From Ectobius pallidus (taxonomy: Eukaryota; Arthropoda; Insecta; Blattodea; Ectobiidae), in assembly GCA_964059195.1 (NCBI GenBank), contig CAXKWD010000005.1, forward strand, positions 41,989,825 through 42,053,824: a stretch of 64,000 bases of DNA. The letters are read 5' to 3'. Position 1 is the stretch's first letter. The number at the start of each line of letters is the position of its first letter. This document shows positions 24,021 to 34,460 of this stretch, in pieces. Under the pieces are notes generated by a model, which searched no databases, was not told where the DNA came from, and saw only the letters and a list, made by a program, of their open reading frames with translations. Position numbers and translations under genes: made by a program.

Positions 24021-24148
24021 GTGCCACAATTCCTAGGAATTAACGTAGAAATAGCATATAAGAAATTAACAATGACGAAGAATATGAAAACTTTGGAGGA
24101 AATGGGGAACTTTTTATATATTGTTAAAAGAAAATGGGAAAAATGAAT
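24021..24148 (+). pseudogene. LINE ORF2 extreme C-terminus, beyond the insertion
   Basis: Immediately after the transposon the frame reads QFLGINVEIAYKKLTMTKNM, then LEEMGNFLYIVKRKWEK and a stop. This is the usual tail of the ORF2 clade seen at 20.0-22.3 kb, so the LINE was one piece before the transposon entered. Confidence 0.6.
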
Positions 24149-24504
24149 CCTAGAATCAAGTGGGCAAGTGTGTTAATCCTTTTGCTTTATACATAAATAA
24201 GGCACATAATGCTATAATTTTTAGGTTCTCAAGGCTTTTATGTTAATATTAGTGTAAAATGGTAGGAGGTACACCCTATGGCGAAAACCTTTGTAACGCC
24301 AAGGGTGTAAATATTACGTCACAAGAATAAATTACATTACTATGTAGTTGAGGTAGATCCGAATCTGAGGAGACAGATACTACAAAAATGGTACTTGTAT
24401 CTCTCCTACACTGCCATAACACCAAATGATTGCTTGACAATGGGAACCTTTTTGTCAGCGACACCCGATAGGTGGCAGCAGAGCCACACGAGGTCCAAGT
24501 GTTG

Positions 24505-24587
24505 TGGTGTAAGTTTCCACCATTTGTTATGGTGTATGCCTCCACCATTTGTTATGGTGTAAGTTTCCACCATTTGTTATGGTGAAT
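24505..24587 (+). repeat. 25-bp tandem repeat, three copies
   Basis: TCCACCATTTGTTATGGTGT recurs at 24,516, 24,541 and 24,566; each unit includes the self-complementary CACCAT...ATGGTG. Confidence 0.85.
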
Positions 24588-26579
24588 GTCTTTTTCTATT
24601 TGCTAATGTGTTACTTTTAGTTTATTAATTTATTAACGACAGTTACATGTAGAACATATATCCATATTCTGGTAGTTAGAATTATGTGTAAGTGTTCATA
24701 TTTAATCACATGGTTTATGATGACTCTACAAATTGATACAGATTATTGCAATGCATCGATTACATATTAATTAATATAGACATATCTCCCATACCTTTTA
24801 TAAGTGATTCTCAGAACTAGCAGCACACACACGGGAAGGGTTGACGGGGTGATATCGTCGTAACCTCTTCAATCCTCTCTCAGAGCTGCTGCCTGAGTCC
24901 CTTTGTACATCTTTAGATTCCTTATACCAAGATAATGCTTACATTGCACTATGTGTAAGTAGGTTGTATTCAATCGTTGTGTTTGATAGTTGTGGCAATG
25001 CAAGTTGCTCAACAGATTTGCAATCTGTAGCTGGCCACAACACAAGCATGTCGTCTGCTGTGCATTGAACATAATGGGACAGACTATTTAAACATCAGTC
25101 AGAATGCCAGAAAACATGTTGTGGCGATCCTCTGTGTACACATATGCTTTAAGAAAATTATGGTTATAAAATATAAAGAAGATTAAACGGATGCTAATAG
25201 TTAATAATTAATCTATGAGTTCCTTCAAATCTCCTCGCTCAACACTTTCACATCCTCAGAATTGACTCATTATCTTAATCATTTTTACAAAGAATAAAGC
25301 TTAACAAGAAGTAGTATTTCCATTATCTACAACAGACGGCCATTTTCCAATATCTTCATCAAATAGACAAGATTCACTTATGTACTGTTGCTAGAAACAC
25401 AAAGTTCGCCCAGCAGGAAACTCAACCATTTATTCTCTTTCAAACTATGATACAGAATCACTTCTTAAAAAGGTATGGGCAGTGTGTGATAAATACAACT
25501 TATTTGATTTATTAACTTTATAACAAAAATTCACATATTTCTGTTTCACGTTTATTATAATTTGTTTAATAAAATAATGAATATATTGTTTAAACGGAAT
25601 TTGTAAGTTTTTTCATAACAAACATTAAAACAAATCGTAAAATTGAAACACTTGCAAAACTAAATTATTCTTACAGGCATTGGTGGTTCTTGTAAATTGA
25701 AAATTTCTAAAAATACTTATTATAAAGAAGACGTCAAAGCATATTTTTCCTTTCTATACTGGCAATTGCCGATGGCTATTTTTCCCCTCTAAATAAAAAA
25801 AAAATCAACTGCACTGTTATTAAATACAACTCATTTTTATAATGCACACTGATGATATTAAAACGCTATATTAGAACTGAAATTACCGATGCACGTAGAT
25901 ATTTTAACTCGAATCGAAGAGGACAAAGTATTTTGAATTATTAGCATATGTGTACCCAGTACGATGAAAAACAATTCCCTGCGAGCCATAATTCTGAAAC
26001 ATATGTAATATAATTCTAAAACAAAAAGTATGAACCTATGTATGAACTTCTTAAAGAAGTTGACGTTAAAAATATAACGCATATAGGCCTATAGTAATAA
26101 TCACAAGAAAATCATTCATACTTTATTACAGGTTGACTTCATGAAAAGAACATTCTTTTACTAATATGATACACTATTCAAATACTATTATTTGTATTTG
26201 TTATCCACACAAAAAATTAATGACAGCTATAATTCTGGAGCATCTATAATTCGTAAGCCTCTATAGGATATTTAGAAGCAAGCAAACGTAACCTAAAATT
26301 ATTTCTAAAATATCAATGATAATAGAAACAAAATATTTCCACATTTATATCCAAGTCCTTTACTTTCTATAACTACTGTGTTATATTAATAAAATACTAG
26401 CATCTGTTTACCACACAGTACATTCATAACGGAAAGCTGAAATATATAAAGAATATGATGAACCTAAATTACTTTTTAAAAATTATTTACAGTATAAGAA
26501 TTTGTTTACATATTTACGCCTATGGTTATAAATCTAAAGAAGATGGGATGTTTTCTTTGAGAAGTACTGAACAATAAGT
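24588..26579. other. Gene-free stretch
   Basis: A+T-rich with only short chance frames. The last part may belong to the YqaJ-related remnant that follows, but I cannot show it. Confidence 0.45.
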
Positions 26580-26860
26580 TTTAAATACGTTTCATAAAAT
26601 TTGAATTATTTCTTCACCATTTAACGAATACAAATTTCATCGCGATATACAGGAATAACTTAAATATTTTGAATTATTTGTCACTAAGCTACACATGTCT
26701 CTGCCACTGCAAAATAATTATTGTTCCTGTTTTTTATGACAACCCCCAAGGGTTATTTTCAACATAATATAACCAATTATTACTTTAGACAGACATTAAT
26801 TCGTCATTTCTTTTAAAAAATCAATACTTTTTTGGCGATCTCACACTCTCCTAAAATGGC
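26580..26860 (-). pseudogene. Second YqaJ gene fragment
   Basis: The sequence aligns by eye with 2,860-3,160. Shared tracts include CTGCCACTGCAAAATAATT (26,700-26,718 and 3,016-3,034), the CACCAT..ACGAAT..AAA stretch and GATATCACACACTCCT (GATCTCACACTCTCCT here). It is a more decayed copy of the C-terminal part of the YqaJ domain, with no open frame. It shows that the ISL2EU-like family is present more than once. Confidence 0.65.
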
Positions 26861-26974
26861 GATTGGAAGAAGAGGAGAAGAGATGTGCATCGATGAGTTG
26901 TACAGACAACTTTTAAAATCCCATGGATGTGCAGCATTCCACAAGCGGAATGACCCAACACACCTACGTTCCAA

Positions 26975-27750
26975 AATGCCAAAAACGTGCTCCGAGTAGC
27001 ATCCCTAAATGCTATGAGAAACAAATCTGTCTGTCCTTCAGTAGTATAGGTGAAGAAGCGAGCTGGGGAAATGAATGTGGATATTTTTTGTCTACATGAA
27101 CCTTACTCGATAGTGGGTAAAATTCCATGCATGCCAGTGACTACAGGAATCATGTCTACAGGAAATGCCCCTATGTCGGCAATAATATCTCCAATAGGGA
27201 CGTTACTGTGACAAACCTAACGCAGTTCAGTTATCAATATACTGTACGTATGGAATTGCAAACGACACAAGGAAGATTGTGTATTGGTAAGTGTACACTT
27301 TCAATTTTCGGATGAAAATGATCCACATCTGGACAAAGTGCATGGCATCTGTTTGACGTACACGCAAATTCTAGTCATCCTTTCAGCTGACGCAAATGCT
27401 CATTCTAAACGAAAAAACTGATGATAGAGGTCTGGCACTAGAATAACTAGTAAGTGAAATAAATTTATTTATTATCATTAACGAGCCTAACAATCCACCC
27501 ACAGACTTAGGATGTTCTGGCCAAAATGGTACCAACATAGATGTGATATTTGCTAATCTTCCAGAAGTCAAATTAATAAGTGGGTGGAAAGTAGGGCAAG
27601 GGTTAACGGAAAGTGATCATAATATCATTAGGTTGTAAATCGGCAGAAAGATGGAGGCACAATGGAGGACTAGGCCTATATCTAAGCAAAAGTGTAGATA
27701 CGACGTTAGAAATGCAGATTGGTTATTATTTCGTAAAACCTTCAAACCTC
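26975..27750 (+). pseudogene. LINE endonuclease fragment
   Basis: The APE-type endonuclease half of a LINE ORF2, scattered over frames. It shows VLRVASLNAMRNKS (about 26,990), EMNVDIFCLHEPYS (about 27,070-27,110), ADANAHSKR (about 27,390-27,415), NGTNIDVIFANLPEV (about 27,520-27,565), SGWKVGQGLTESDHNIIRL (about 27,580-27,637) and a linker NADWLLFRKTF. The order and the SDHN motif are as in R1/I-type endonucleases, which nick the target DNA. No reverse transcriptase follows; the copy is truncated where the mariner begins. Confidence 0.75.
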
Positions 27751-27789
27751 CGCAGTTGACCTAATAAATGGTTGTGTTGATCCACAACA

Positions 27790-28079
27790 ATCCATCACTA
27801 CACCTCGCTGAAGAAATTCCTGGCCGGTAAACGCTTTGCGTCAGATGCAGAAGTGAAAACAGCAGTCCGTAGAAGGCTATACTCCAACCGAACGTACTTC
27901 TATGAACGGGTATTTTGAAACTGGTAACATGATGGGAGAAATGTGTTGAGGAAGTTGGCGACTATATAGAAAAATAGGCAAAAGATGTCCCTTCATGTGT
28001 GCATTTGTTTGTAATTGTACCTATTAAACTTTTTGTAAAAAAAAAATATTGTGCGTTCCTTTCCGATCCACCCTCGTAT
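27790..28079 (+). mobile_element. mariner transposon, 3' end
   Basis: The frame reads KKFLAGKRFASDAEVKTAV, then FYERV, which is the end of a mariner transposase (FLxGKxFxSDxEVKxAV...FYxxGI). After a frame slip, LRKLATI stands where LxGDYVEK is expected. The element ends in TCCGATCCACCCTCGTA followed by TA (28,078-28,080), as mariner terminal repeats do. The 5' two thirds, including the DDD catalytic residues, are absent. Confidence 0.7.
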
Positions 28080-28261
28080 ATGCGAGAAAGTAAAAGCTGA
28101 GTTTGGGAAAAATATATAAAATTGTGCATAGCTAACCTCATCCCGAAAACATTTAACTAGTAAGAGGAGTTTCCTAGAGTTTACTTCATAACTTCACTAT
28201 TTATACCGGATCTTAAAAGTTTTTTTATTTTTGAAGTAAAACTTTTTTCTCGCGGTTGGGG

Positions 28262-28340
28262 TAAATCGGGAAAGTCAGTCACACTAAAACCGTCACGAAA
28301 TCAGTCACGAAATCAGTCACAAAATCAGTCACACTCTAAA
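28262..28340 (+). repeat. Short tandem repeat (AAATCAGTCAC)n
   Basis: CAGTCAC units recur every 12-13 bp between about 28,266 and 28,336. Confidence 0.7.
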
Positions 28341-28425
28341 CTACGTGTTTCGGAGCGGACTGCGCAGAAAACAATCAACTCAATGATTAGGAGTAATCAA
28401 AGGAAATTTTTCAGACATTACTTCC

Positions 28426-28505
28426 TCAATGGCAATAGACAATTCCTAAGCAATCTAAAGGTATATTATCTATTTTATGGAACCCGGAGGTTGATTACCG
28501 CGCAA
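28426..28505 (-). repeat. LINE 3'-tail scrap
   Basis: Matches 37,084-37,155 (CCTAAGCAATCTAAAGGTAT..., GGAACCCGGAGGTT). The longer copy there is the 3' end of a minus-strand LINE. Confidence 0.6.
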
Positions 28506-28653
28506 ATCCAAAATTAAAAAATACAAATTTCCAAAACTAAAAAAAAAATTAAAACATCCAAAAATTAAAACAATAAACTCAATGATTCAACTCAATGATT
28601 AAGCTTATCCAAAATTTAAATAAATTATCCGACATTGGTAAAGTGTGTTAAAA

Positions 28654-28810
28654 CCACCGCCTTTTCGAGAATTACACTGAATCTTTCTTTTCGTTTGACT
28701 GTGTACATTTTGAAAAAAGTTGAACAGCTCTAGCCACTGCCTTCTTCGAGAATTACACTGCATCTTTCTTTTCGTTTGACTGTGTACGTTTTGAAAAAAG
28801 TTGAACAGCA
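28654..28810. repeat. 80-bp direct duplication
   Basis: Two copies of a GAGAATTACACTG...TTTCTTTTCGTTTGACTG...AAAAAAGTTGAACAGC segment start at 28,654 and 28,734, about 90% identical. Confidence 0.85.
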
Positions 28811-28855
28811 CTATAATCAACAAAGTCGCAGCAGAAAACGCATACGATTTTAAAT

Positions 28856-29316
28856 GAAGTGCATGATAGAACTGATACGTATGAACCTATATTAAAATCT
28901 ATTTTGCCTTATGCAAACTATAAATCTCATAAAAAGGCACACACAGACTTTAAAAAAACGAAATCAATTGCAGAAAGAGCAAGAGGATACCGTGAGAGGA
29001 TGAAAGTGACAAACAAAAGGAAAATTGAAGAAAATACATGAAGTGTAACGGCCAAAACTGCAGCAGAACGCAAGAGAGAAAGCCGATCACGAAGAATAGC
29101 ATTAGAAAAAGCTCGTGAAGCATCAGTAAGTGAAGTGCATGATAGAACTGATACGTGTGATCCTATGGTAAAATCTATTTTGCCTTATACAAACTATAAT
29201 TCTCATTAAAAGGCACACACAGACTTTAAAAAACCTAAATCAATTGCAGAAAGAGCAAGAGGATACCGTGAGAGGATGAAAGTGACAAAGAAAAGGAAAA
29301 CTGAAGAAAATACATA
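28856..29316 (+). repeat. 276-bp period duplication with AERARGYRER-type reading frame
   Basis: Two ~184-bp copies (28,856-29,039 and 29,132-29,316) encode the same stretch: HDRTDT..., KAHTDFKK, SIAERARGYRERMKVT. The frame is broken by a stop in each copy. Between them lies TAAERKRESRSRRIALEKARE. Basic AERxRxYRERxR repeats are seen in several repetitive insect proteins, some transposon-borne; I cannot assign the source. Confidence 0.6.
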
Positions 29317-29933
29317 AATAAATAAAGTTTTACTTCTGTCGCGTGGCGTTCCACGCACTCTTTTTTTTATTTAAATTATGTTGAACAATTGAGGCCGATG
29401 GCAACAGTCTTGTTTAAAGTTTCTTTAATACGAATTTTAAAAATTTGAGTTTTGACAATATCTTTTGAGAGTTTTTAGCACATTTTCAAACACCAAAACT
29501 CGATATTCCGTTATCTATTATATGAAACATTTTATTTTATAGACCTGTGTTAAATTGATCACAAAAATACTCGTACGATACTGATGAGTCAAACTAAAAT
29601 AAGTTTCCGTAGACCTCTGTTATAGGCCCCTTCGAGGTAAATTTTTAGATTTTTCCCTATAGAATCACCCAATGGCATTCACGTAATGAGAGGTTAAATG
29701 AGGGCTAGAGGTTAAACTACGTCCATTCTGATTAGTGAGTTATGCTATGCTGGCCCGGAGCAGAATTTCGATGGGAACGCTGCCTTGACCTCTAACACTT
29801 CATGACAAGGGAAATAGCTGAGAGGCCCGCTGTGATTCAGATTCTACGTTAAGTTGTAGGTTCCAGCTACTGTAATAGCAGCTTCAATGATAATCAATTC
29901 ACAATAATGAGATCTCTTAATTCTAGGGAAAGG
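29317..29933. other. Gene-free stretch
   Basis: No gene or clear repeat structure recognised. Confidence 0.45.
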
Positions 29934-29936
29934 TTA

Positions 29937-30996
29937 TAGTCCATGTGCCAGACCCATCGGTCATTATAATTTGGGGGGACTGAATGAAACTTATACCACA
30001 CGTTCCTGGGGTCATATGGAGCAAAAAAGTCGGGGGGGGGGGGGCCATCATGAGGAGGTAGCTTTCAAACATGGCGGCCATTCAAAATGGCGGACGACTG
30101 TGAATTTTTAAATTCAAATATCTCGGGACTGGGTTCATCAATCTTGAATTTTGTTTTTTCAAAATGTAGGTTATTCTTTTGGCTACATGTTTGTTCAACA
30201 TGTATGTTGCCAAAAAATCAATATTTATTGGTCAAAATTCTAAAAATAGGAAAAATAGATTTTTTGACATTTACGTTTTGCGGTTTATTACTCTAACCGT
30301 TGGCTATATCGAAAAAGTGTCTGAAACAAAAGTTGTAGAGACACATCTCACCTTTAAAACGCAAAAATGAAATCGAAGATCGGATCAATAGAATCCGAGA
30401 TATCCAGATTCAAAGCGGGCGGAGCGGGGTTGAGCATGTTGACCGAGCGCTCGGTGCAGCCTAGTGAGAGGCGAGACTTGGCGTAAAATCCTGCGCTTTA
30501 TTTATTTTCAGCCTCAGTAATTGCTTTATTACTAGATAAATTTACATTATCTACTAATGTGCACTATTTTTAACATGATTATTAAACACTTTCTCATAAA
30601 TACAATTAACAACTATATTGTTTATCTGGGAAATGGACGTCAATAATTACCAACTCATATAATATACTGTCAAGGCTTTTATATCCGATTTTTAAGATGA
30701 AATCGTTAAAGGAACTTCAAATAGTCGAAATAATTAAAAGAGGAAAAAAGTATTACAGTTTAGGTATGTATCGGAGACTTTTAACAATACTTTCAGAAAT
30801 CAACACAGGATGTAATCAACTAAGAAATAAAATTTCCCATAAAATGCCTTATACAATATTATTAACAATGTTGAATTAAGTCTTCTTCACTAGAATCACT
30901 GAAGTCAGGTATTATAATTATTGCTCTCGTCCTCAACTGCCGTTGCTTCGGCAAACCCCTTGCACCAACAGCTCTCGATGATTCAGATTTGAGTTG
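29937..30996 (+). repeat. Left long TIR arm
   Basis: Includes a G-run near 30,033, ATGGCGGCCATTCAAAATGG near 30,071 and the palindrome ACCGAGCGCTCGGT at about 30,441. The match to the right arm ends after CAGATTTGAGT near 30,995. Confidence 0.85.
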
Positions 30997-31229
30997 CTAA
31001 GCACGAGTAACTTTCTGGTGCACAGTTGATCAAAATTCCGGCCTTGTAGTTGGCACGTTTATTGTGTTTTCTCAAGGTGTCTTTACAAAGAGACATTTGG
31101 AAGCTCTCAGTCTGGCCCCCTGAACATCTGGTAGCGATGCTCATTTCACCTTGCGTTTGGGGGCATACGACTGGAAGACAAATTCTTCTTTGCTGTCATC
31201 AACATCATTATACATCATCCAATGTTTGC

Positions 31230-32250
31230 CTAACTTCCTGAATGCTTCAATAAATATTTGTTCCTTTTTGCACAAAAGCTTTTAACTTTCCCCTGGCCAG
31301 CTAAAGCACTGATTGTGTCGCAGCCAGACCAGCAGTAATACCCAATAAGAGCTGTAAAAAGCTGTTCGCCTAAGGCAGATACTATCTGGGAAACTTGCAT
31401 ATCTGTTAAAACTGTTTTGTTTGCTTCCCGATTCAGAAGTTTTTGCTTTTTATGGTTTCGCAAAAACCTACAGCCAAAACTAATACCGTACATCTGTATT
31501 GATTGAAAAGCAAAGAACTGATTCAGATGATGTAGCGGCGTTCCTTGCATGCAGCATCATTCTGGAATCAGCTTATTCTTGAGTGCAGAACAGCTCAGGA
31601 ACATTTTTGCTCCTAATATAAATGATCATGAAGCAGATCTCACCAACTGCTACGAAGATTTCTAGGTTTCCAATTATGTTTTCAAATTTCTCCTCTTACA
31701 AACTGCAAAAAAATAATTTTATCATTATATTTTTGCCGTAACTGTTCCTTAGAAGCGTCCTCTAACAAACCACTCTGTGGCCACCCTTGATTTCACTAAA
31801 TTTGATACCTTCAGCTGTTCCGCTTTTTTCCCGCTCCAAAGATTTGATCGAAACCTCTGAATAATATATGTCAACCCTCCGACCTATATTAAAAACCTGC
31901 TTGAGAAAATTCGTTGAGAATTCGTAAAACGTTTTTTGTTATCCTTTGATGGACTGAAGCACGGCCATTGAATCAATGATGCAGGCCGAATCTTTTTCCG
32001 GCAGACTGGCAGGGGTGGTGTATACTTCCAAAAAATTAGATAACACTGATTTTTAGGTTTTCTTCAAAGGCCCATTAACATTCGCCGGCGCCAGAGGATA
32101 TCTGAATCCTTCCATCATGTCAAGTTGTTGGTTTTCTGCAATAAAGGTCATTTTGCTGAATAAATTTCGATTGCACTGGAGGATTACTTCTTTGTTTCCA
32201 ACCTTGCTTTTTTTGCTCTTCTTTAGTCTACTAATCTTAAGACCCACTTT
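31230..32250 (-). pseudogene. FEN/PIN-like nuclease-type gene relic
   Basis: Going down the minus strand: RNLFSKMTFIAENQQLDM and EGFRYPLAP, with a GPLKKT end (32,170-32,053); KDSACIIDSMAVLQSIKG (about 31,990-31,945); GRRVDIYYSEVSIKSLERE (about 31,885-31,825); ADSRMMLHARNA (about 31,575-31,540); CFSINTDV; then an open frame (31,550-31,230) with LFTALIGYYCWSGCDTISALAG and QGKVK. This order recurs in large uncharacterised proteins of invertebrate genomes. The spaced acidic residues (IDSMA, VDIYY, ADSR, NTDV, GCDT..G.GK) resemble a flap-endonuclease/PIN fold, where GCD...G.GK is the helix-2-turn-helix. That reading is inference. Several stops break it. Confidence 0.55.
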
Positions 32251-33069
32251 CTTAATACGTTTATGAAACCCTTCTCCTTTAGCTAGCCGAAACGTGAACT
32301 CTTAATAAGCTATTTTTCCCTTGTTTTCCGAATCAATCTGACCAGAAGAACATATATTCCAGTAGGCAAATATACAATATCTTAAGGGTTGGGATCGAAG
32401 GGGTTCGTCCACTCGGCTAGAAGATCAGTGAGAGTTGTCACGTCTTTCTCATCTCTAAGTGTCCTTGGGCTTTGGAGGTCAGGGTGGCACTGATCTGTTT
32501 CGCTGGATGATAGAATGCTGAGGAGGTTCTTTAGCTCTGTACTCAGCATTAACATATTACCGTACTACAGCCTACTTTTTCAGACTGAAATCCTTAGTAC
32601 CTTCAGGAGTTTGGGTGTCTTTGTTTACAGTCTCTTTGATGGCTTGGTCCACTGGAATTCTAGAAAATGGGTTGTTGCTTCTTATTTTTACTGAAAACAT
32701 CCTTCTACATAATATTGGTGAACATATGGGCTCTCCTTCTAGTTTAGATAATTCAAGAAAGTGTTATGATAGATAATGTGAGTAGTTCACTCTATCCAGC
32801 GCAAAAATTCAATGCACAATTTTTTCAACAGCAGCTAAAAACAGAAAAAAATGCCTTCTCGATTAGTACGAAGAAAAACGGAAAGTAGCTCCACTAGGGC
32901 GATATATTTCATCCGAAAGGACAGCATTATTCATTACTTGTAAGAAGATGTATCAAGTAGAGTGGCTTGAACATGTTCATCTTGAAGTACAGAGTTAAGG
33001 GATGTATAGTTCAAAATTAGTGATGTTCATTTCCCAGGTAAATTGTATAATTGTTAATTGTATTTATTA

Positions 33070-34123
33070 CTCAAATCCGATGCACCGAGAGCTGTGGGTG
33101 CAAGGGGTGTACCAAAGCAACAGCAGATGAGGAAGAGTGTAATTATAATAACTGATTACAGTGATTCTTGTGAAGAAGACTTATTTCAAGATTGTTCATA
33201 ATATTATAGGCTATAAGGCATTTTATAGGAATGTTTATTTCTTAGTTGCTTACGTCCTGTGTTCATTTCTGAAAGTATTGTTAAAAGTCTCCGATACATA
33301 CCTAAATTGTAATACTTATTTCCTTTTTTTAATTACTTCGACTATTTGAAGTTCCTTTAACGATTTCATCTTAAAAATCGAAGATAAAAGCCTTGACAGT
33401 ATATTATATGAGTTGGTAACTGTTGATGTCCATTTCCCAGATAAATGATATAATTGTTAATTGTATTTATGAGTAAGTGTTTAATAATCATGTTAAAAAT
33501 AGTAGGTAATGTAAATTTATCTAGTAATAAAGCAATTACTGAGGTTAAAAATAAATAAAGTGCAGGATTTTACGCTAAGTCTCGCCTCTCGCTAGGCTGC
33601 ACCGAGCGCTCGGTCAACACGCTCAACCCCGCTCCGCCCGCTTTGAATCTGGATATCTCGGATTCTATTGATCCGATCTTCGATTTCATTTTTGCGTTTT
33701 AAAGGTGAGATGTGTCTCTACAACTTTTGTTTCAGACACTTTTTCGATATAGCCAACGGTTGGAGTAATAAACCGCAAAACGTAAATGTCAAAAAATCTA
33801 TTTTTCCGATTTTTAGAGTTTTGACCAATAAATACTGGTTTTTTGGCAACAGACATTTAAAACAAACATGTAGCCAGAAGAATAACCTACATTTTGAAAA
33901 AACAAAATTCAAGATTGATGAACCCAGTCTCGAGATATTTGAATTTAAAGAGTCAAAAGCGTCCGCCATTTTGAATGACCGCCATGTTTGAAAGCTACCT
34001 CCTCATGATGGCCCCCCCGACTTTTTTGCTCCACATGATCCCAGGAACGTGTGGTATAAGTTTCATTCAGTCCCCCCAAATTATAATGACATGGTCAATT
34101 TTGGGGATCTGGCACATGGACTA
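33070..34123 (-). repeat. Right long TIR arm
   Basis: Inverted copy of the left arm. A part of it (about 33,424-33,472) also occurs just inside the core (33,021-33,073) as a short direct duplication around TTTCCCAG and TTGTTAATTGTATTTAT. Confidence 0.85.
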
Positions 34124-34135
34124 TTATGCAGCCAC

Positions 34136-34460
34136 TATCCACGCGACAGGGGGTACGCCGTAGCGTAGTGGTTGAGGCGCTGCGCTACAAACCGGAAGGT
34201 CGCGGCTTTGATTCCCGATAAGGTCGTTGAGGTTTTACAATTGGCCTAATCCTTCTGGTGGCACTATGACCCTGGGGTCGACTCAGCCCCTAACAGAAAT
34301 GAGTACCAGGAGCAATCCTGGGGGTAAAGGCGGCCGGTGCGTAAGGCTGACAACCTTACCACCTTCACGTGACGAATGTCCAAAATCTGGGAGCCTCAAC
34401 CTCCTGGAACCCTCTGGGCCTCCATGGCCTGTATAAGGATCACTTTTTATCCACGCGACA
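34136..34460 (+). mobile_element. tRNA-derived SINE (family A) with 13-bp TSD
   Basis: The insert lies at 34,149-34,447. GGGGTACGCCGTAGCGTAGTGG-type head (box A TAGCGTAGTGG) and box B-like GGCTTTGATTCCC. The body is the same as the minus-strand copy at 19,091-19,399 (GGTCGACTCAG, GCGGCCGGTGCGTAAGGCTGAC). Flanked by TATCCACGCGACA at 34,136-34,148 and 34,448-34,460. It lies 25 bp from the end of the long-TIR element. Confidence 0.92.

Larger units (their letters stand above)
18184..24290 (+). mobile_element. LINE carrying nested SINEs and a DNA transposon
   Basis: One plus-strand non-LTR retrotransposon can be followed through three later insertions: ORF1 at 18,184-19,077, ORF2 pieces at 20,040-22,346, and the ORF2 C-terminus at 24,021-24,148, then a short 3' UTR. 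Its sequence is split by a SINE (19,091-19,399), a second SINE (19,445-19,840) and a TIR transposon (22,347-24,020). Most of the endonuclease region is missing (deletion between about 19,854 and 20,040). The 3' edge is approximate. Confidence 0.7.
29937..34123 (-). mobile_element. 4.2-kb DNA element with ~1.06-kb terminal inverted repeats
   Basis: The left arm (29,937-30,996) is repeated in inverted orientation at 33,070-34,123, about 85-90% identical by eye with small indels. Both ends read TAGTCCATGTGCCAGA inward. The 3-bp sequence TTA flanks the element on both sides (29,934-29,936 and 34,124-34,126), which fits a 3-bp target duplication of PIF/Harbinger-like type but is short enough to arise by chance. 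The unique core (30,997-33,069) carries a minus-strand gene relic of FEN/PIN-like type. No transposase motif is visible, so the superfamily is open. Confidence 0.75.

Noticed and set aside
28262..28340. CRISPR-like spaced repeats
   Set aside because: Units are 12-13 bp with no spacers of uniform length; simple tandem repeat.
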